A stretch of 64,000 nt of DNA from Natranaeroarchaeum aerophilus (GTDB lineage: Archaea; Halobacteriota; Halobacteria; Halobacteriales; Natronoarchaeaceae), in assembly GCF_023638055.1 (NCBI RefSeq), contig NZ_JAKRVY010000001.1, positions 503,815 to 567,814 on the forward strand. The letters run 5' to 3'. The translations under genes and the position numbers were made by a program. The notes beneath the pieces were generated by a model. It made no database searches, was not told where the DNA came from, and was given only the letters and a program-made list of their open reading frames with translations. Positions 55,354 through 62,728 of this stretch are shown piece by piece. The stretch's first letter is position 1. Each line of letters opens with the position of its first letter.

Positions 55354-56976
55354 CTACCGGGTGAGCGAACGCACCCGACTGCGTCGCCGATCGCCGTCCG
55401 CGTTCAGCCACTCGACGCGCGCCTCCAGGAGCTCGGCGACGTCGCGACTGTCCTTTACCCAGGCCTTCTTTGCCTCCTTGAGGACGTCCTCGACGAGCGG
55501 GTACGAGGACGCTTTGAACTCCCCGAGTCGCGTGTCGATCCGAACCGTCGTGTCGTTACTGTCCGGGTCGAAATCGAACGATGCGGCGTACTTCTGCATC
55601 CACTTCTGGAACGCGCTCGACGCCGACTGCCGGACGTTCACGTTCATCAGCTTGGCCGCTCGATCGGCTGCGTTTTCGATACGGTGCTCGGCGCTCTCGA
55701 CGATCCCGGCAATCTCCTGCTCGATCTTCCGACTGGTGAACTCAACTTCGGCACGGTCGTTCCGGACCAGCCCATCGAGCCGGTCGAGGAACCGGTACAG
55801 CGTCGAGATCCCGCGGTCGGCGTTGTTCGCGAGTTCCTGGGGATGCTGGCCGTCACCTTCGTCGACCAGCGCCTCCAGAAAATCGACATCCGCCTCGGTC
55901 ATGTCTCGGAGCGTGGTGATCAACAGCGCGTCCTGTTTCGCCTCGATCTCCGGCGTCGGGTCCTCGAAGAACTCGACGTCCTCCTCGGCGGCCGTCGCCT
56001 CGAAGTGATCGTCAGCGACGAACGTGGTCCCGCCCGCGCCGACCGGGATATCCGACCACCGGAGCGTGTTGAGAAGCGTCTCGTCGATCTCCCGCCGGAG
56101 CGCGTCGCAGTTGTCCCACTTGAACGCTCGGCTCTTGTTCAGCGACTTCTTCAGTAGAACGCCGACTTTCGGATGGTGCAAGGGGTTGTCTTCGTCGCCG
56201 TTCACATACTCGGGGTGGTAGTGTTTCAGTTGCTTCCCCCGCGTGTGCATCGGGATCAACTCGCGGGCGTCGGTCTTCGGGATAATCAAGCGGTGGTTGT
56301 AGCCCACGATATCCTTGTTCGGCCCACAGTTGTCGGGTTTGTAGACGACACTCGACCCCTCCTTTTGTGCAAGGAGTTCGAAGATCCGCCGGAACGCACC
56401 GGTTGAGCGGATGTACTTCTGAGACATCGAGCGTTGGATCCGCACGTACCGCTCGTAGCTTGTGATGTTGCTCGTCGGGTGGATCCTGACAAAGGCACTC
56501 GAATTGAATCCCATCCCGGCTTCGCTGGCCAGCTCCTGTAGGACCTTCCGGAGTAGAACCGGGTAGGTATCTGGTTCCAGATTGCTCCCCGAGAACTTCA
56601 CGTTCGTCGCTTCGTCCGGGTAGTCATCGCTATCGCACGGGGAAGTGATGTTCTTGTCCTCTTCGTAGTGCTCCATCCCGGCGAACCGCGGGCGAACGTG
56701 GAAGTTGGCTTTTCGCTCGCCGTGCCCGTACGCCCCGATCCGGAACTCGTACAGTCGTTCCTCGACGTCGTCCTGGGAGCGCGGGGCGATCCCTCCTTTC
56801 TGGTACTTGAGGTTGATCGTCCACTCTTCTCCGGCGATCTCCGTGGTGAGGTCTCCGGAGTAGCCGTCGAAGCCGTGAAACAGGAGCTTCGAGATCGCCC
56901 AGTACGGACTGAGCCCATTCTGGAAGAAGTTCAGGTTCCCCTCGATCTCGTGGGGAGCTGTCGCGACGTGTGTCAC
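55354..56976 (-). CDS. Large replication-type protein of betapleolipovirus kind
   Basis: A 540-residue protein without rolling-circle motifs. It starts at GTG 56,976 (MTHVATAPHEIEGNLNFFQ), overlapping the previous stop. The first 350 residues are a conserved domain seen in betapleolipovirus putative replication proteins (FNSSAFVRIHPTSNITSYER). The C-terminal part has a winged-helix feature (ANNADRGISTLYRFLDRLDG) and basic helices. It should replicate the element's DNA. It is the last gene of the int2-directed operon. The family call rests on memory of SNJ2/HRPV-3-type genomes. Confidence 0.7.
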   Translation of the reverse strand: MTHVATAPHEIEGNLNFFQNGLSPYWAISKLLFHGFDGYSGDLTTEIAGEEWTINLKYQKGGIAPRSQDDVEERLYEFRIGAYGHGERKANFHVRPRFAGMEHYEEDKNITSPCDSDDYPDEATNVKFSGSNLEPDTYPVLLRKVLQELASEAGMGFNSSAFVRIHPTSNITSYERYVRIQRSMSQKYIRSTGAFRRIFELLAQKEGSSVVYKPDNCGPNKDIVGYNHRLIIPKTDARELIPMHTRGKQLKHYHPEYVNGDEDNPLHHPKVGVLLKKSLNKSRAFKWDNCDALRREIDETLLNTLRWSDIPVGAGGTTFVADDHFEATAAEEDVEFFEDPTPEIEAKQDALLITTLRDMTEADVDFLEALVDEGDGQHPQELANNADRGISTLYRFLDRLDGLVRNDRAEVEFTSRKIEQEIAGIVESAEHRIENAADRAAKLMNVNVRQSASSAFQKWMQKYAASFDFDPDSNDTTVRIDTRLGEFKASSYPLVEDVLKEAKKAWVKDSRDVAELLEARVEWLNADGDRRRSRVRSLTR

Positions 56977-57464
56977 GCCGACCACCTCGCTACCAGCCGC
57001 TCGACACCAGCGAGATACGCAAGGCCCAGCCCAACGCCAACGATCACGTCGGCCGGGTAGTGGACGCCGATCACGACCCGCGACGCCGCTATCGTCGCGA
57101 CGACCAGGGCGGCGAGCACGGTTCGGAGCCGAACCGATCCGACATCGAGACGCCGGGCGACGAGACCGTACGCGACAGTCGCCCCCAGGGCGTGACCGCT
57201 CGGGAAGCCGTACCCGCCGATCTCCGCGACCGGCGGCCGGGGCAACCCGAGCGCGTTCTTCAGCAGCGTCGTGAGCCCGATCGCACCGAGGACGGCGACG
57301 ACCGGCCACGGTCCACGATCCCGCTCGGCGACCAGCCACAGTCCCACGGCAATCGCAACGACGACCAGGTAATCACCGCCGGTCGTCACGATCCCCGCGG
57401 CGTCGATCAGCCACTCGGGAAGCGAACCGCGGAAGGATTCGAGCGTCTCCGGGTTCCGGATCAC
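56973..57464 (-). CDS. PAP2-family membrane phosphatase
   Basis: A 163-residue membrane phosphatase of the PAP2 superfamily with all three motifs intact: KNALGLPRPP (motif 1), GFPSGHALGA (motif 2) and SRVVIGVHYPADVIVG (motif 3). It has about five helices. Members remove phosphate from lipid or isoprenoid phosphates. GTG 57,464 overlaps the upstream stop as GTGA. It is unusual cargo for a virus-like operon and may act on membrane lipids. Confidence 0.8.
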   Translation of the reverse strand: MIRNPETLESFRGSLPEWLIDAAGIVTTGGDYLVVVAIAVGLWLVAERDRGPWPVVAVLGAIGLTTLLKNALGLPRPPVAEIGGYGFPSGHALGATVAYGLVARRLDVGSVRLRTVLAALVVATIAASRVVIGVHYPADVIVGVGLGLAYLAGVERLVARWSA

Positions 57465-57772
57465 GCCGACCACCCCGCGACGGCGGCCATGATCCATGCC
57501 AGATTGTTCGCAACGACCAGCGCGCTCGGGATCACTCCGGCGAGCAACACGGGCGTCCGATGCCCGCGCTCGACCGCGGCGACGACCGCACTCGCCAGCC
57601 CAACGTACAGGACTTGTGATAGCGGGACAGCGACGAGTCCGTGAGAGGCGACCAGCGCGTCAATGAGGGGGTTCGCCTCCGGCAGCCCCAGCGATAGTGC
57701 CGTGATCGTCGTTGCGGCGTCACCGGCAGCGAGCGCGACGAGTGCCGCCCACAGCCCACGCTCGGGGATCAT
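57461..57772 (-). CDS. Small membrane protein (DUF5658-like)
   Basis: A 103-residue protein with three hydrophobic helices (WAALVALAAGDAATTITAL, LYVGLASAVVAAVERG, ALVVANNLAWIMAAVAG). It resembles DUF5658-type proteins, for which no role is known. It is coupled to the PAP2 gene at one end and to the HTH gene at the other. Its C-terminus is GWSA at the repeated TGGTCGGCGTGA junction. Confidence 0.6.
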   Translation of the reverse strand: MIPERGLWAALVALAAGDAATTITALSLGLPEANPLIDALVASHGLVAVPLSQVLYVGLASAVVAAVERGHRTPVLLAGVIPSALVVANNLAWIMAAVAGWSA

Positions 57773-57978
57773 CGGTCACCCCGCTGGTCGAGCTTCTTCT
57801 CGGCACGCCGGAGCAAGTTCCCGACCGTACCGGGAGATCGCTCGCTGAAGCGCGCCTGTTCGCGAACGCCGACACCGTTGATCCGACAGGCTACGTACGC
57901 CTTCCGCTCGGCGTCGGTGAGCTTGTCGAGATCCTCGCGACGGACACCGACGAACTCGGGGAGCTGGCTCTGACTCAC
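57769..57978 (-). CDS. Sigma-70 region 4-like HTH protein, provirus
   Basis: A 69-residue protein with an HTH (LTDAERKAYVACRINGVG, ARFSERSPGTVGNLLRRAEK) of the same kind as that heading the int1 operon (41,665). It overlaps both neighbours by 4 bases. It probably regulates the replication genes downstream. Confidence 0.7.
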   Translation of the reverse strand: MSQSQLPEFVGVRREDLDKLTDAERKAYVACRINGVGVREQARFSERSPGTVGNLLRRAEKKLDQRGDR

Positions 57979-58196
57979 TCAGAACCCCCTCGGTTAGTAT
58001 CCGTTCGCGACACAGCATGGGTTTCGTCCGCTATCTCCCCAAAACGAGGCCGCGTCTCGTGGACCTCAGCGACCGACCGAGCGATCCGCTCATTGTTCTC
58101 CTTAGGGAGATTTGACGCACGCTTTTCGCGTTCGATTGACCAGCCACAGACACACTCCCATCGGTAGGTGCCGTGCGTGCACTCATCACTCGGCAA
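57975..58196 (-). CDS. Small Cys-containing protein, provirus
   Basis: A 73-residue protein with an N-terminal CTHGTYRWECVCGWS Cys-rich motif that may bind zinc and a charged helical rest. The start is TTG (58,196), which overlaps the end of the previous gene; no ATG lies in frame. It is unrecognised. Confidence 0.55.
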   Translation of the reverse strand: MPSDECTHGTYRWECVCGWSIEREKRASNLPKENNERIARSVAEVHETRPRFGEIADETHAVSRTDTNRGGSE

Positions 58197-58314
58197 CGTC
58201 GATCACCTCCTTGCGGATCGGTGCGTTCTCGACGAGCCACTCTTTCAGCTCGCTCGCCTCGTCGAGGTCGTCAAATCCGGAGATCTCGACACGCGGGTCC
58301 CGTCCGTCCGTCAC
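58186..58314 (-). CDS. Tiny acidic protein, provirus
   Basis: A 42-residue acidic protein (MTDGRDPRVEISGFDDLDEA, LKEWLVENAPIRKEV) starting with GTG at a copy of the repeated junction motif. It overlaps neighbours on both sides. It is supported by the unbroken coupled-gene pattern and by codon use, but no family is recognised. Confidence 0.5.
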   Translation of the reverse strand: MTDGRDPRVEISGFDDLDEASELKEWLVENAPIRKEVIDVAE

Positions 58315-58553
58315 GCCGACCACCCCGCGGCCTGTTCATTACTCCGATGCGCGCTCGAATCCTCGGGATCGGTGGCCGCAACCTCGCGCCCGGCGGCACT
58401 CCCGCGGGTCAGTCGGCGGCTGGTATCGCACTCAGGACAGCGGTGGGCGACGTGATCTTCGTCACCGAACACCCGCTGGAAGTCCTCCGAGACGTGGGCT
58501 CCACAGTTCCGGCAGGTGGCGGACTCGTCGCTCTCGGTGACGAGTTTCAACAC
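58311..58553 (-). CDS. Zinc-finger protein (DUF7563-like), provirus
   Basis: An 80-residue protein with CRNCGAHVSEDFQRVFG and CPECDTSRR zinc pairs and a polar tail ending GWSA. GTG 58,553 (or GTG 58,562) is the start, again within the repeated junction motif. Small proteins of this kind are common in haloarchaeal viruses and proviruses; the role is unknown. Confidence 0.65.
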   Translation of the reverse strand: MLKLVTESDESATCRNCGAHVSEDFQRVFGDEDHVAHRCPECDTSRRLTRGSAAGREVAATDPEDSSAHRSNEQAAGWSA

Positions 58554-58802
58554 GCCGACCACCCCCGGAAACCTTCTACTAAATCACCCGACAGCGCGGA
58601 CCCGAAACCCGCGGCCGACGTAATTCGATCAAAGTCAGCGTTTTTTCGCTCCAGAACGTGTGCGCACTTTGGCGTACTGACGCCTGAGCGTGCCGCTAAC
58701 TGGATAGTTCGATACGTGTATGAAGTCGGATGGACTCGTCGGGGAGGAACCTCTGAGTATTTGATATGCAATTCTCCAATCGTTCCGCTATAACTTGGAA
58801 AC
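58554..58802. other. Gap between int2 and the provirus small genes
   Basis: 249 bases. A minus-strand frame runs through it and ends GWSAC at the repeated junction, but its start lies inside int2 and its composition is mixed. It may be debris of a lost gene. A promoter for the replication operon could lie here. Confidence 0.4.
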
Positions 58803-59819
58803 TCATTTGTCTGGTAAATTATCTTTCCGGACACTCATCTTTTCGCGCTCGTCACGAGCGTCGTAGTGTTTGTACAGGATTTCGAGGCTGACATCCATCC
58901 GTTCGGAGGCGACTTCCGGCGAAGTGCCGTGTGTGAGATGGTAGGTTATCGAGCCCCGACGAAGCCCATGCGGTGACCTCGACGACGGGCAACGGCTCGG
59001 ATAGCCGTCCGTTGAGTTAGCCTCGCAGGTCTTCGGATCGCGATCATGTGGGCAGTCTCGCCCGTACTCACACGGCTGCGTCGCCATGTTGACCCATTTA
59101 TAGATAGTGTCGCCGGTCGGGCGGCCGTAGCGAGTGGTGAGCAGAGGCTCACGACCGTGGTCGTCAGTCACGTTAATGCGATTTTTGTCGATGTAGTCGT
59201 CGACGATCTGGTACCAGCGAGGGCCGAGATAGACCCATCGCTCGCCGTCATCGTGGTTCTTCAGTATCGTATCCGTTTCTGGACGGTGTTCGAGAACGAC
59301 GGCGTGTTCCTCTGGACGAAGATCATCGAGATCTATCGACCGAAGAGCCGACCGTCGCATTCCAGTCCGCCAGAGTAACGAAATGACGACGTGCCGCCGG
59401 CTGGCGTAGTCGTACCGATCGAGATATTCGAGGATCTCAGTAGCGTGCTGATTTTCGAGGTGAACATCGCGTGCTTCAGCGCCGTCCGGCAGCTCGGGAC
59501 TATGGAGTTTCTCGGCAAGGCCGTCTGTTACGCCCTCAATGTTAGCCCAGTACCGAAGCGCCATCCGAACCGTGGACAGCTGCTTCTGAAGCGTTACGGG
59601 CGCGATATCGTCACGCCGCCAGGCGACAAAATCAGCGAGGTCGCGGCCGGTGAGTTCGTTGAGATTCTCGATGTCGACTTCGTTGGCCCACTCTTTGAAG
59701 TGGCGCAGCCGCGTGCGGGCGTTGGCCATTGTCGACTCGCCGACACCCGACTCGTGGTGTCGGAGGAAACGATCGATACCGTCCTCAATATGAAGCGGTT
59801 GAAGATCGTCGTCGCTCAT
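58803..59819 (-). CDS. Tyrosine integrase (int2) of the provirus
   Basis: A 338-residue integrase with a core-binding domain (GVGESTMANARTRLRHFKEW), then catalytic Arg (WRTGMRRSALRS), a Cys-rich insert (CEYGRDCPHDRDPKTC), HxxR (SPHGLRRGSITYHL) and Tyr (LEILYKHYDARDER). It aligns end to end with int1. The ATG overlaps the stop of a 54-residue upstream gene by ATGA. It should integrate and excise the pleolipovirus-like element. Confidence 0.9.
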   Translation of the reverse strand: MSDDDLQPLHIEDGIDRFLRHHESGVGESTMANARTRLRHFKEWANEVDIENLNELTGRDLADFVAWRRDDIAPVTLQKQLSTVRMALRYWANIEGVTDGLAEKLHSPELPDGAEARDVHLENQHATEILEYLDRYDYASRRHVVISLLWRTGMRRSALRSIDLDDLRPEEHAVVLEHRPETDTILKNHDDGERWVYLGPRWYQIVDDYIDKNRINVTDDHGREPLLTTRYGRPTGDTIYKWVNMATQPCEYGRDCPHDRDPKTCEANSTDGYPSRCPSSRSPHGLRRGSITYHLTHGTSPEVASERMDVSLEILYKHYDARDEREKMSVRKDNLPDK

Positions 59820-59980
59820 GCGCTTTCCGCCTCCGTTCGTCTGGCTCCCGTTTCAGCGACAAAAGTGAAGGCTGTGACGTAGTTGTCGATGGTAAGACGA
59901 TAGTCTTCGTCCCACTCCGGAGCGTCTCGTACGTAGTTGTATGCGATTCGAGCTTTCGATGTAGCGTCTCTATTTTGCAT
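59816..59980 (-). CDS. Small protein coupled to int2
   Basis: A 54-residue protein (MQNRDATSKARIAYNYVRDA, then YRLTIDNYVTAFTFV and a charged end), too short to be listed among long ORFs. The stop overlaps the int2 ATG. It stands in the same place as the 76-residue gene before int1, though the sequences differ. It may be an excisionase-type partner. Confidence 0.5.
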   Translation of the reverse strand: MQNRDATSKARIAYNYVRDAPEWDEDYRLTIDNYVTAFTFVAETGARRTEAESA

Positions 59981-60184
59981 TAGATCGGTTTTGCGAACCG
60001 ATCGAGCCGATAGGGGATATCAGGTGGAGTTCAGGCTCCACCCTAACCGTTATATCCCTGCCAGACGAAGCCTGAAGCACAGGATCTGGTCTATCTGGCC
60101 CGATCCATTTCCTCACACGCCCGAAACTGGTATCCTTGGCCGGGAAGGTTTCGGGCGTGTTGTTGAACTGTTCCATAGCAGCGG
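59981..60184. other. Intergenic region with perfect 13-bp inverted repeat
   Basis: ACACGCCCGAAAC (60,115-60,127) and GTTTCGGGCGTGT (60,148-60,160) form a strong hairpin with a 20-base loop. A GATATAA run on the minus strand near 60,050 may be a promoter for the int2 genes. There is also a stem near 60,022-60,036 (GGTGGAG/CTCCACC). Confidence 0.45.
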
Positions 60185-60337
60185 TTATTCTGTGGTATTA
60201 ACGTCGTCGTTTGGGTTGTATTGTTGTACCATCTTTTCTAACAACTTGTCGTAGGACTCGCCACCCCTCTTTTGAGCTTTGAGGAGCTTGCGTGTCTCGC
60301 GGGAACACGGAATTCGAGCCTCGTTTGATCTGGTCAT
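60185..60337 (-). CDS. Ribbon-helix-helix-like small regulator
   Basis: A 50-residue protein (MTRSNEARIPCSRETRKLLK, GGESYDKLLEKMVQQYN) with the strand-helix-helix pattern of small RHH regulators or antitoxins. It has ATG, a clean stop, and a candidate operator just upstream. No toxin gene follows, so a free regulator is as likely as an orphan antitoxin. Confidence 0.6.
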   Translation of the reverse strand: MTRSNEARIPCSRETRKLLKAQKRGGESYDKLLEKMVQQYNPNDDVNTTE

Positions 60338-60347
60338 GCCAATGCAA

Positions 60348-60374
60348 TTTACCATAATGTAACATACTGGTAAA
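60348..60374. promoter_or_regulatory. Inverted repeat upstream of the RHH-like gene
   Basis: TTTACCA (60,348-60,354) and TGGTAAA (60,368-60,374), 13 bases apart, begin 11 bases before the start codon of the RHH-like gene on its own strand. A self-binding operator is likely. Confidence 0.45.
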
Positions 60375-60622
60375 ACTGTTTCGGACTAATTGAAAAAATA
60401 ATTAGGCCATATATAACTAATACCTGATTTCGTGGAACTACAACCTTCTATCGGTTACCACGCGCTGGATTCAAAAACCGCCAAGCCACGACTCTAAGAC
60501 GAAGTAGACTCCCTCTATGTACAACGAATAACAGTATAGCTAGTTTGAGCCAGATGCAACAGATGGGGCTAAGAGAAACCGTTTTATGATATCTTCCCCG
60601 TATATTAGGTAGAAACCAGTTA
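60375..60622. other. AT-rich intergenic region
   Basis: Non-coding, low-GC, 248 bases with several TATA-like runs (TATATAACTAATA near 60,411). The last of these, near 60,600, fits the promoter of the following gene. No attachment site was found. Confidence 0.4.
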
Positions 60623-61342
60623 ATGATTGACGAAGATAATCAGCCAGATACTAGTGAAGAGATTATGGGAGACCGGGGCAGGTATATCAATCCTCGTCTT
60701 TTTGATTTAGATCGGCCCAGAGGTATACTTTCAAAAACTGACCGGGAGTATCTTGTTGGCAATCGAGAATATGAGCACAAACAGTCGGAATTAAATAGAA
60801 AGCAAGAGATCCGAAAGCGTATAAAAAATGGACTGCAGGACTTTGAACTGTTAGAGAATTATCTTGATGTTGATCAAAGGGAAAAGGTGTTTGAGGACTT
60901 TGATGAGGATGAATTAGATCATTATGTCACGTCACTAATTTCGTATTTATATAAGAGTTCTGAGGGAGATGCCGAATGGTTGAAAGAAAATGTTAGGACA
61001 GGAGTCTTTAGGGGGATCGCTACCAATGAGAAGGGGGCTATGCTTGGAGATATAAAATCTGTCTCTGTTGACATCAATATCGAATATGAACCAGATGTTG
61101 CTCAGATATACAAAAAATTCACCCAGTCAAATGAGGAGCCACTGACACCAGAAGAGATTGGGCTTCTAGTCAGACATGGAAAACTTTCTGAAGCCGATAT
61201 TGAAGAGCTGGACAGAAGTGACCCGATGGAAACCCCAGTAAAGCTTGAAAGAATGATGGAAATGAGGAAACAGATGATAAAGGAGTCGGACGAAATGGAG
61301 TTGATTGAAGAAGACTTACAAGACAAGAATAACCGAGAATAG
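60623..61342 (+). CDS. Hypothetical protein of haloarchaeal genomic islands
   Basis: A 239-residue, very charged, mostly helical protein. The N-terminal part (RGILSKTDREYLVGNREYEH, then RKQEIRKRIKNGLQDFELL) looks like a motif I associate with haloarchaeal islands but cannot name. The GC content is low for the window. The end is a long Met/Glu helix. It stands alone. Confidence 0.55.
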   Translation: MIDEDNQPDTSEEIMGDRGRYINPRLFDLDRPRGILSKTDREYLVGNREYEHKQSELNRKQEIRKRIKNGLQDFELLENYLDVDQREKVFEDFDEDELDHYVTSLISYLYKSSEGDAEWLKENVRTGVFRGIATNEKGAMLGDIKSVSVDINIEYEPDVAQIYKKFTQSNEEPLTPEEIGLLVRHGKLSEADIEELDRSDPMETPVKLERMMEMRKQMIKESDEMELIEEDLQDKNNRE

Positions 61343-61685
61343 TTCTAAATTTTACCTTTTCTCTTATTAGTTTGATTTTCTTGAAATTGTTGAATGGTTC
61401 ATATTCATTCCCAATAATTTTGGATACAATGGGGGTACCACACCATCCCGCGATGGGGTCCGTAATTTGAGAACGATAATTCTGGGGATCGTCTCCTTAA
61501 AGTATCTCTCCGAGGGAAACGGAAAAGCGTCGTTTGTTCTGAATTTGGCAGATCTATCCGTGCAAGACTTAAAGAGCACGTTCAGCACAGCCGTCAAGGT
61601 CTATCACAGGTTGGGGACTTCAACAGAGCCAGGTTACACAACAATCGAAAGGGAATAGCAGTTACTTCTTGCTCTCGTCTTCTTC
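61343..61685. other. AT-rich region, no firm gene
   Basis: 343 bases. A 63-residue plus-strand frame (61,467-61,658) exists but has no clear start signal and reads unevenly, so it is left out. It may hold the terminator of the divergent or convergent neighbours. Confidence 0.35.
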
Positions 61686-62723
61686 CTAGTCTTCCGACTC
61701 TTCATCATTATCGTTCATCTCGCCTTCACCATCATCAACAACCTCCTCATCCTCGTCACTACCATTGGCCATGACCTCATCCGAAACCATATCGAGCGTT
61801 GCCTGCTGCTCATCCGGAATATGATTCTCGTCAACGTCGTCCAAAACCTCCTCAACACGCTGATCACGAACCGTCTGGATGATGCTTAACACCTCTGAGA
61901 TATGATCTCGGGAGAACTCGTACGTCAAGTCCTCAACGTGATCGCAAGCATCGATTTCAGTCAGATAGTATAGTACTCGGTTCACTCGTGTCGGGGGAAC
62001 GTTGAATGTTGGCGCAAAGTGATCGCGAATTTGGTTTACGTTTACCCTCACCGAATTATCGTAGCCAACTGCCTGTTCACCCCAAATCCCACAGATTGCA
62101 ACGGCTAGAATTTCCTTTTCCATCTGCTCAGTCAAAACAAACTCTTCCTTGGGGTTCACGGGAAGCTCAATGCCGTCCTCAAATCGGTGTTGCAGACGCC
62201 CGGACTCGAACTCTCCAGCAACACGACGCAGCGTGCCACCGAAGTCCTGTGTCAGAACCGCCGCTTCCTGCTCTAGCCGTTCGAGTTGTTCCTGGCAATT
62301 ATCCCACTCGTTTCGGCACTGCTCAACCCACTCTTCGTCGATATCGTGATAGACGATACAGCGATCAATGGTCTGCACTTCTCCGTTGTACGGAGTTTTG
62401 TCTTGTACTTCCGCCGCTTCCAGTTCCTCTTCAACCCCATCAATAGAGAGTTGGTTGCAGTGCTCCATCTGGCCAATATCTCGTTCGCGAATATTGTCCC
62501 CTGATTTCACCTCTACGAGCAAGCACGTGTCCCCGTCGTACAGTACAAAGTCAGGTCTAGCCACAACACCAGCGTACGGATCATTGATCTCTCCGAACTT
62601 GATAGGGACACGCCATCCATGGTCAGCGAGGCAGGGGGACGCGCGAGCTGTCAGAGCACTGTAGAATAGATTGTAGGTTTGCTTCTCTCTCAGTTGCCGA
62701 TCCACTTCTGGCGATCCCGACAT
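61686..62723 (-). CDS. PD-(D/E)xK nuclease-like protein
   Basis: A 345-residue protein. ARPDFVLYDGDTCLLVEVKS gives the full D-x(n)-ExK signature of PD-(D/E)xK nucleases, with a following Gln/Glu (DIGQMEHCNQL). A coiled middle (NCQEQLERLEQEAAVL) leads to a winged-helix-like C-terminal part (VPPTRVNRVLYYLTEID) and an acidic tail. It is the second gene of a two-gene unit 5 bases downstream of its partner. Defence or DNA-processing activity is possible. Confidence 0.65.
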   Translation of the reverse strand: MSGSPEVDRQLREKQTYNLFYSALTARASPCLADHGWRVPIKFGEINDPYAGVVARPDFVLYDGDTCLLVEVKSGDNIRERDIGQMEHCNQLSIDGVEEELEAAEVQDKTPYNGEVQTIDRCIVYHDIDEEWVEQCRNEWDNCQEQLERLEQEAAVLTQDFGGTLRRVAGEFESGRLQHRFEDGIELPVNPKEEFVLTEQMEKEILAVAICGIWGEQAVGYDNSVRVNVNQIRDHFAPTFNVPPTRVNRVLYYLTEIDACDHVEDLTYEFSRDHISEVLSIIQTVRDQRVEEVLDDVDENHIPDEQQATLDMVSDEVMANGSDEDEEVVDDGEGEMNDNDEESED

Positions 62724-62728
62724 TTATA

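Noticed and set aside
55354-56976. Rolling-circle replication initiator
   Set aside because: No HUH motif or paired catalytic tyrosines are visible. The protein fits the non-rolling-circle replication protein of betapleolipoviruses better.
46587-60622. Clear attachment repeats bounding the provirus
   Set aside because: I compared the DNA around int2 with the DNA left of the virion block and found no shared stretch long enough to call attL/attR. The limits of the element are left open.
61467-61658. Small plus-strand ORF of 63 codons
   Set aside because: No start signal, uneven composition, and no coupling to a neighbour. Kept as non-coding.
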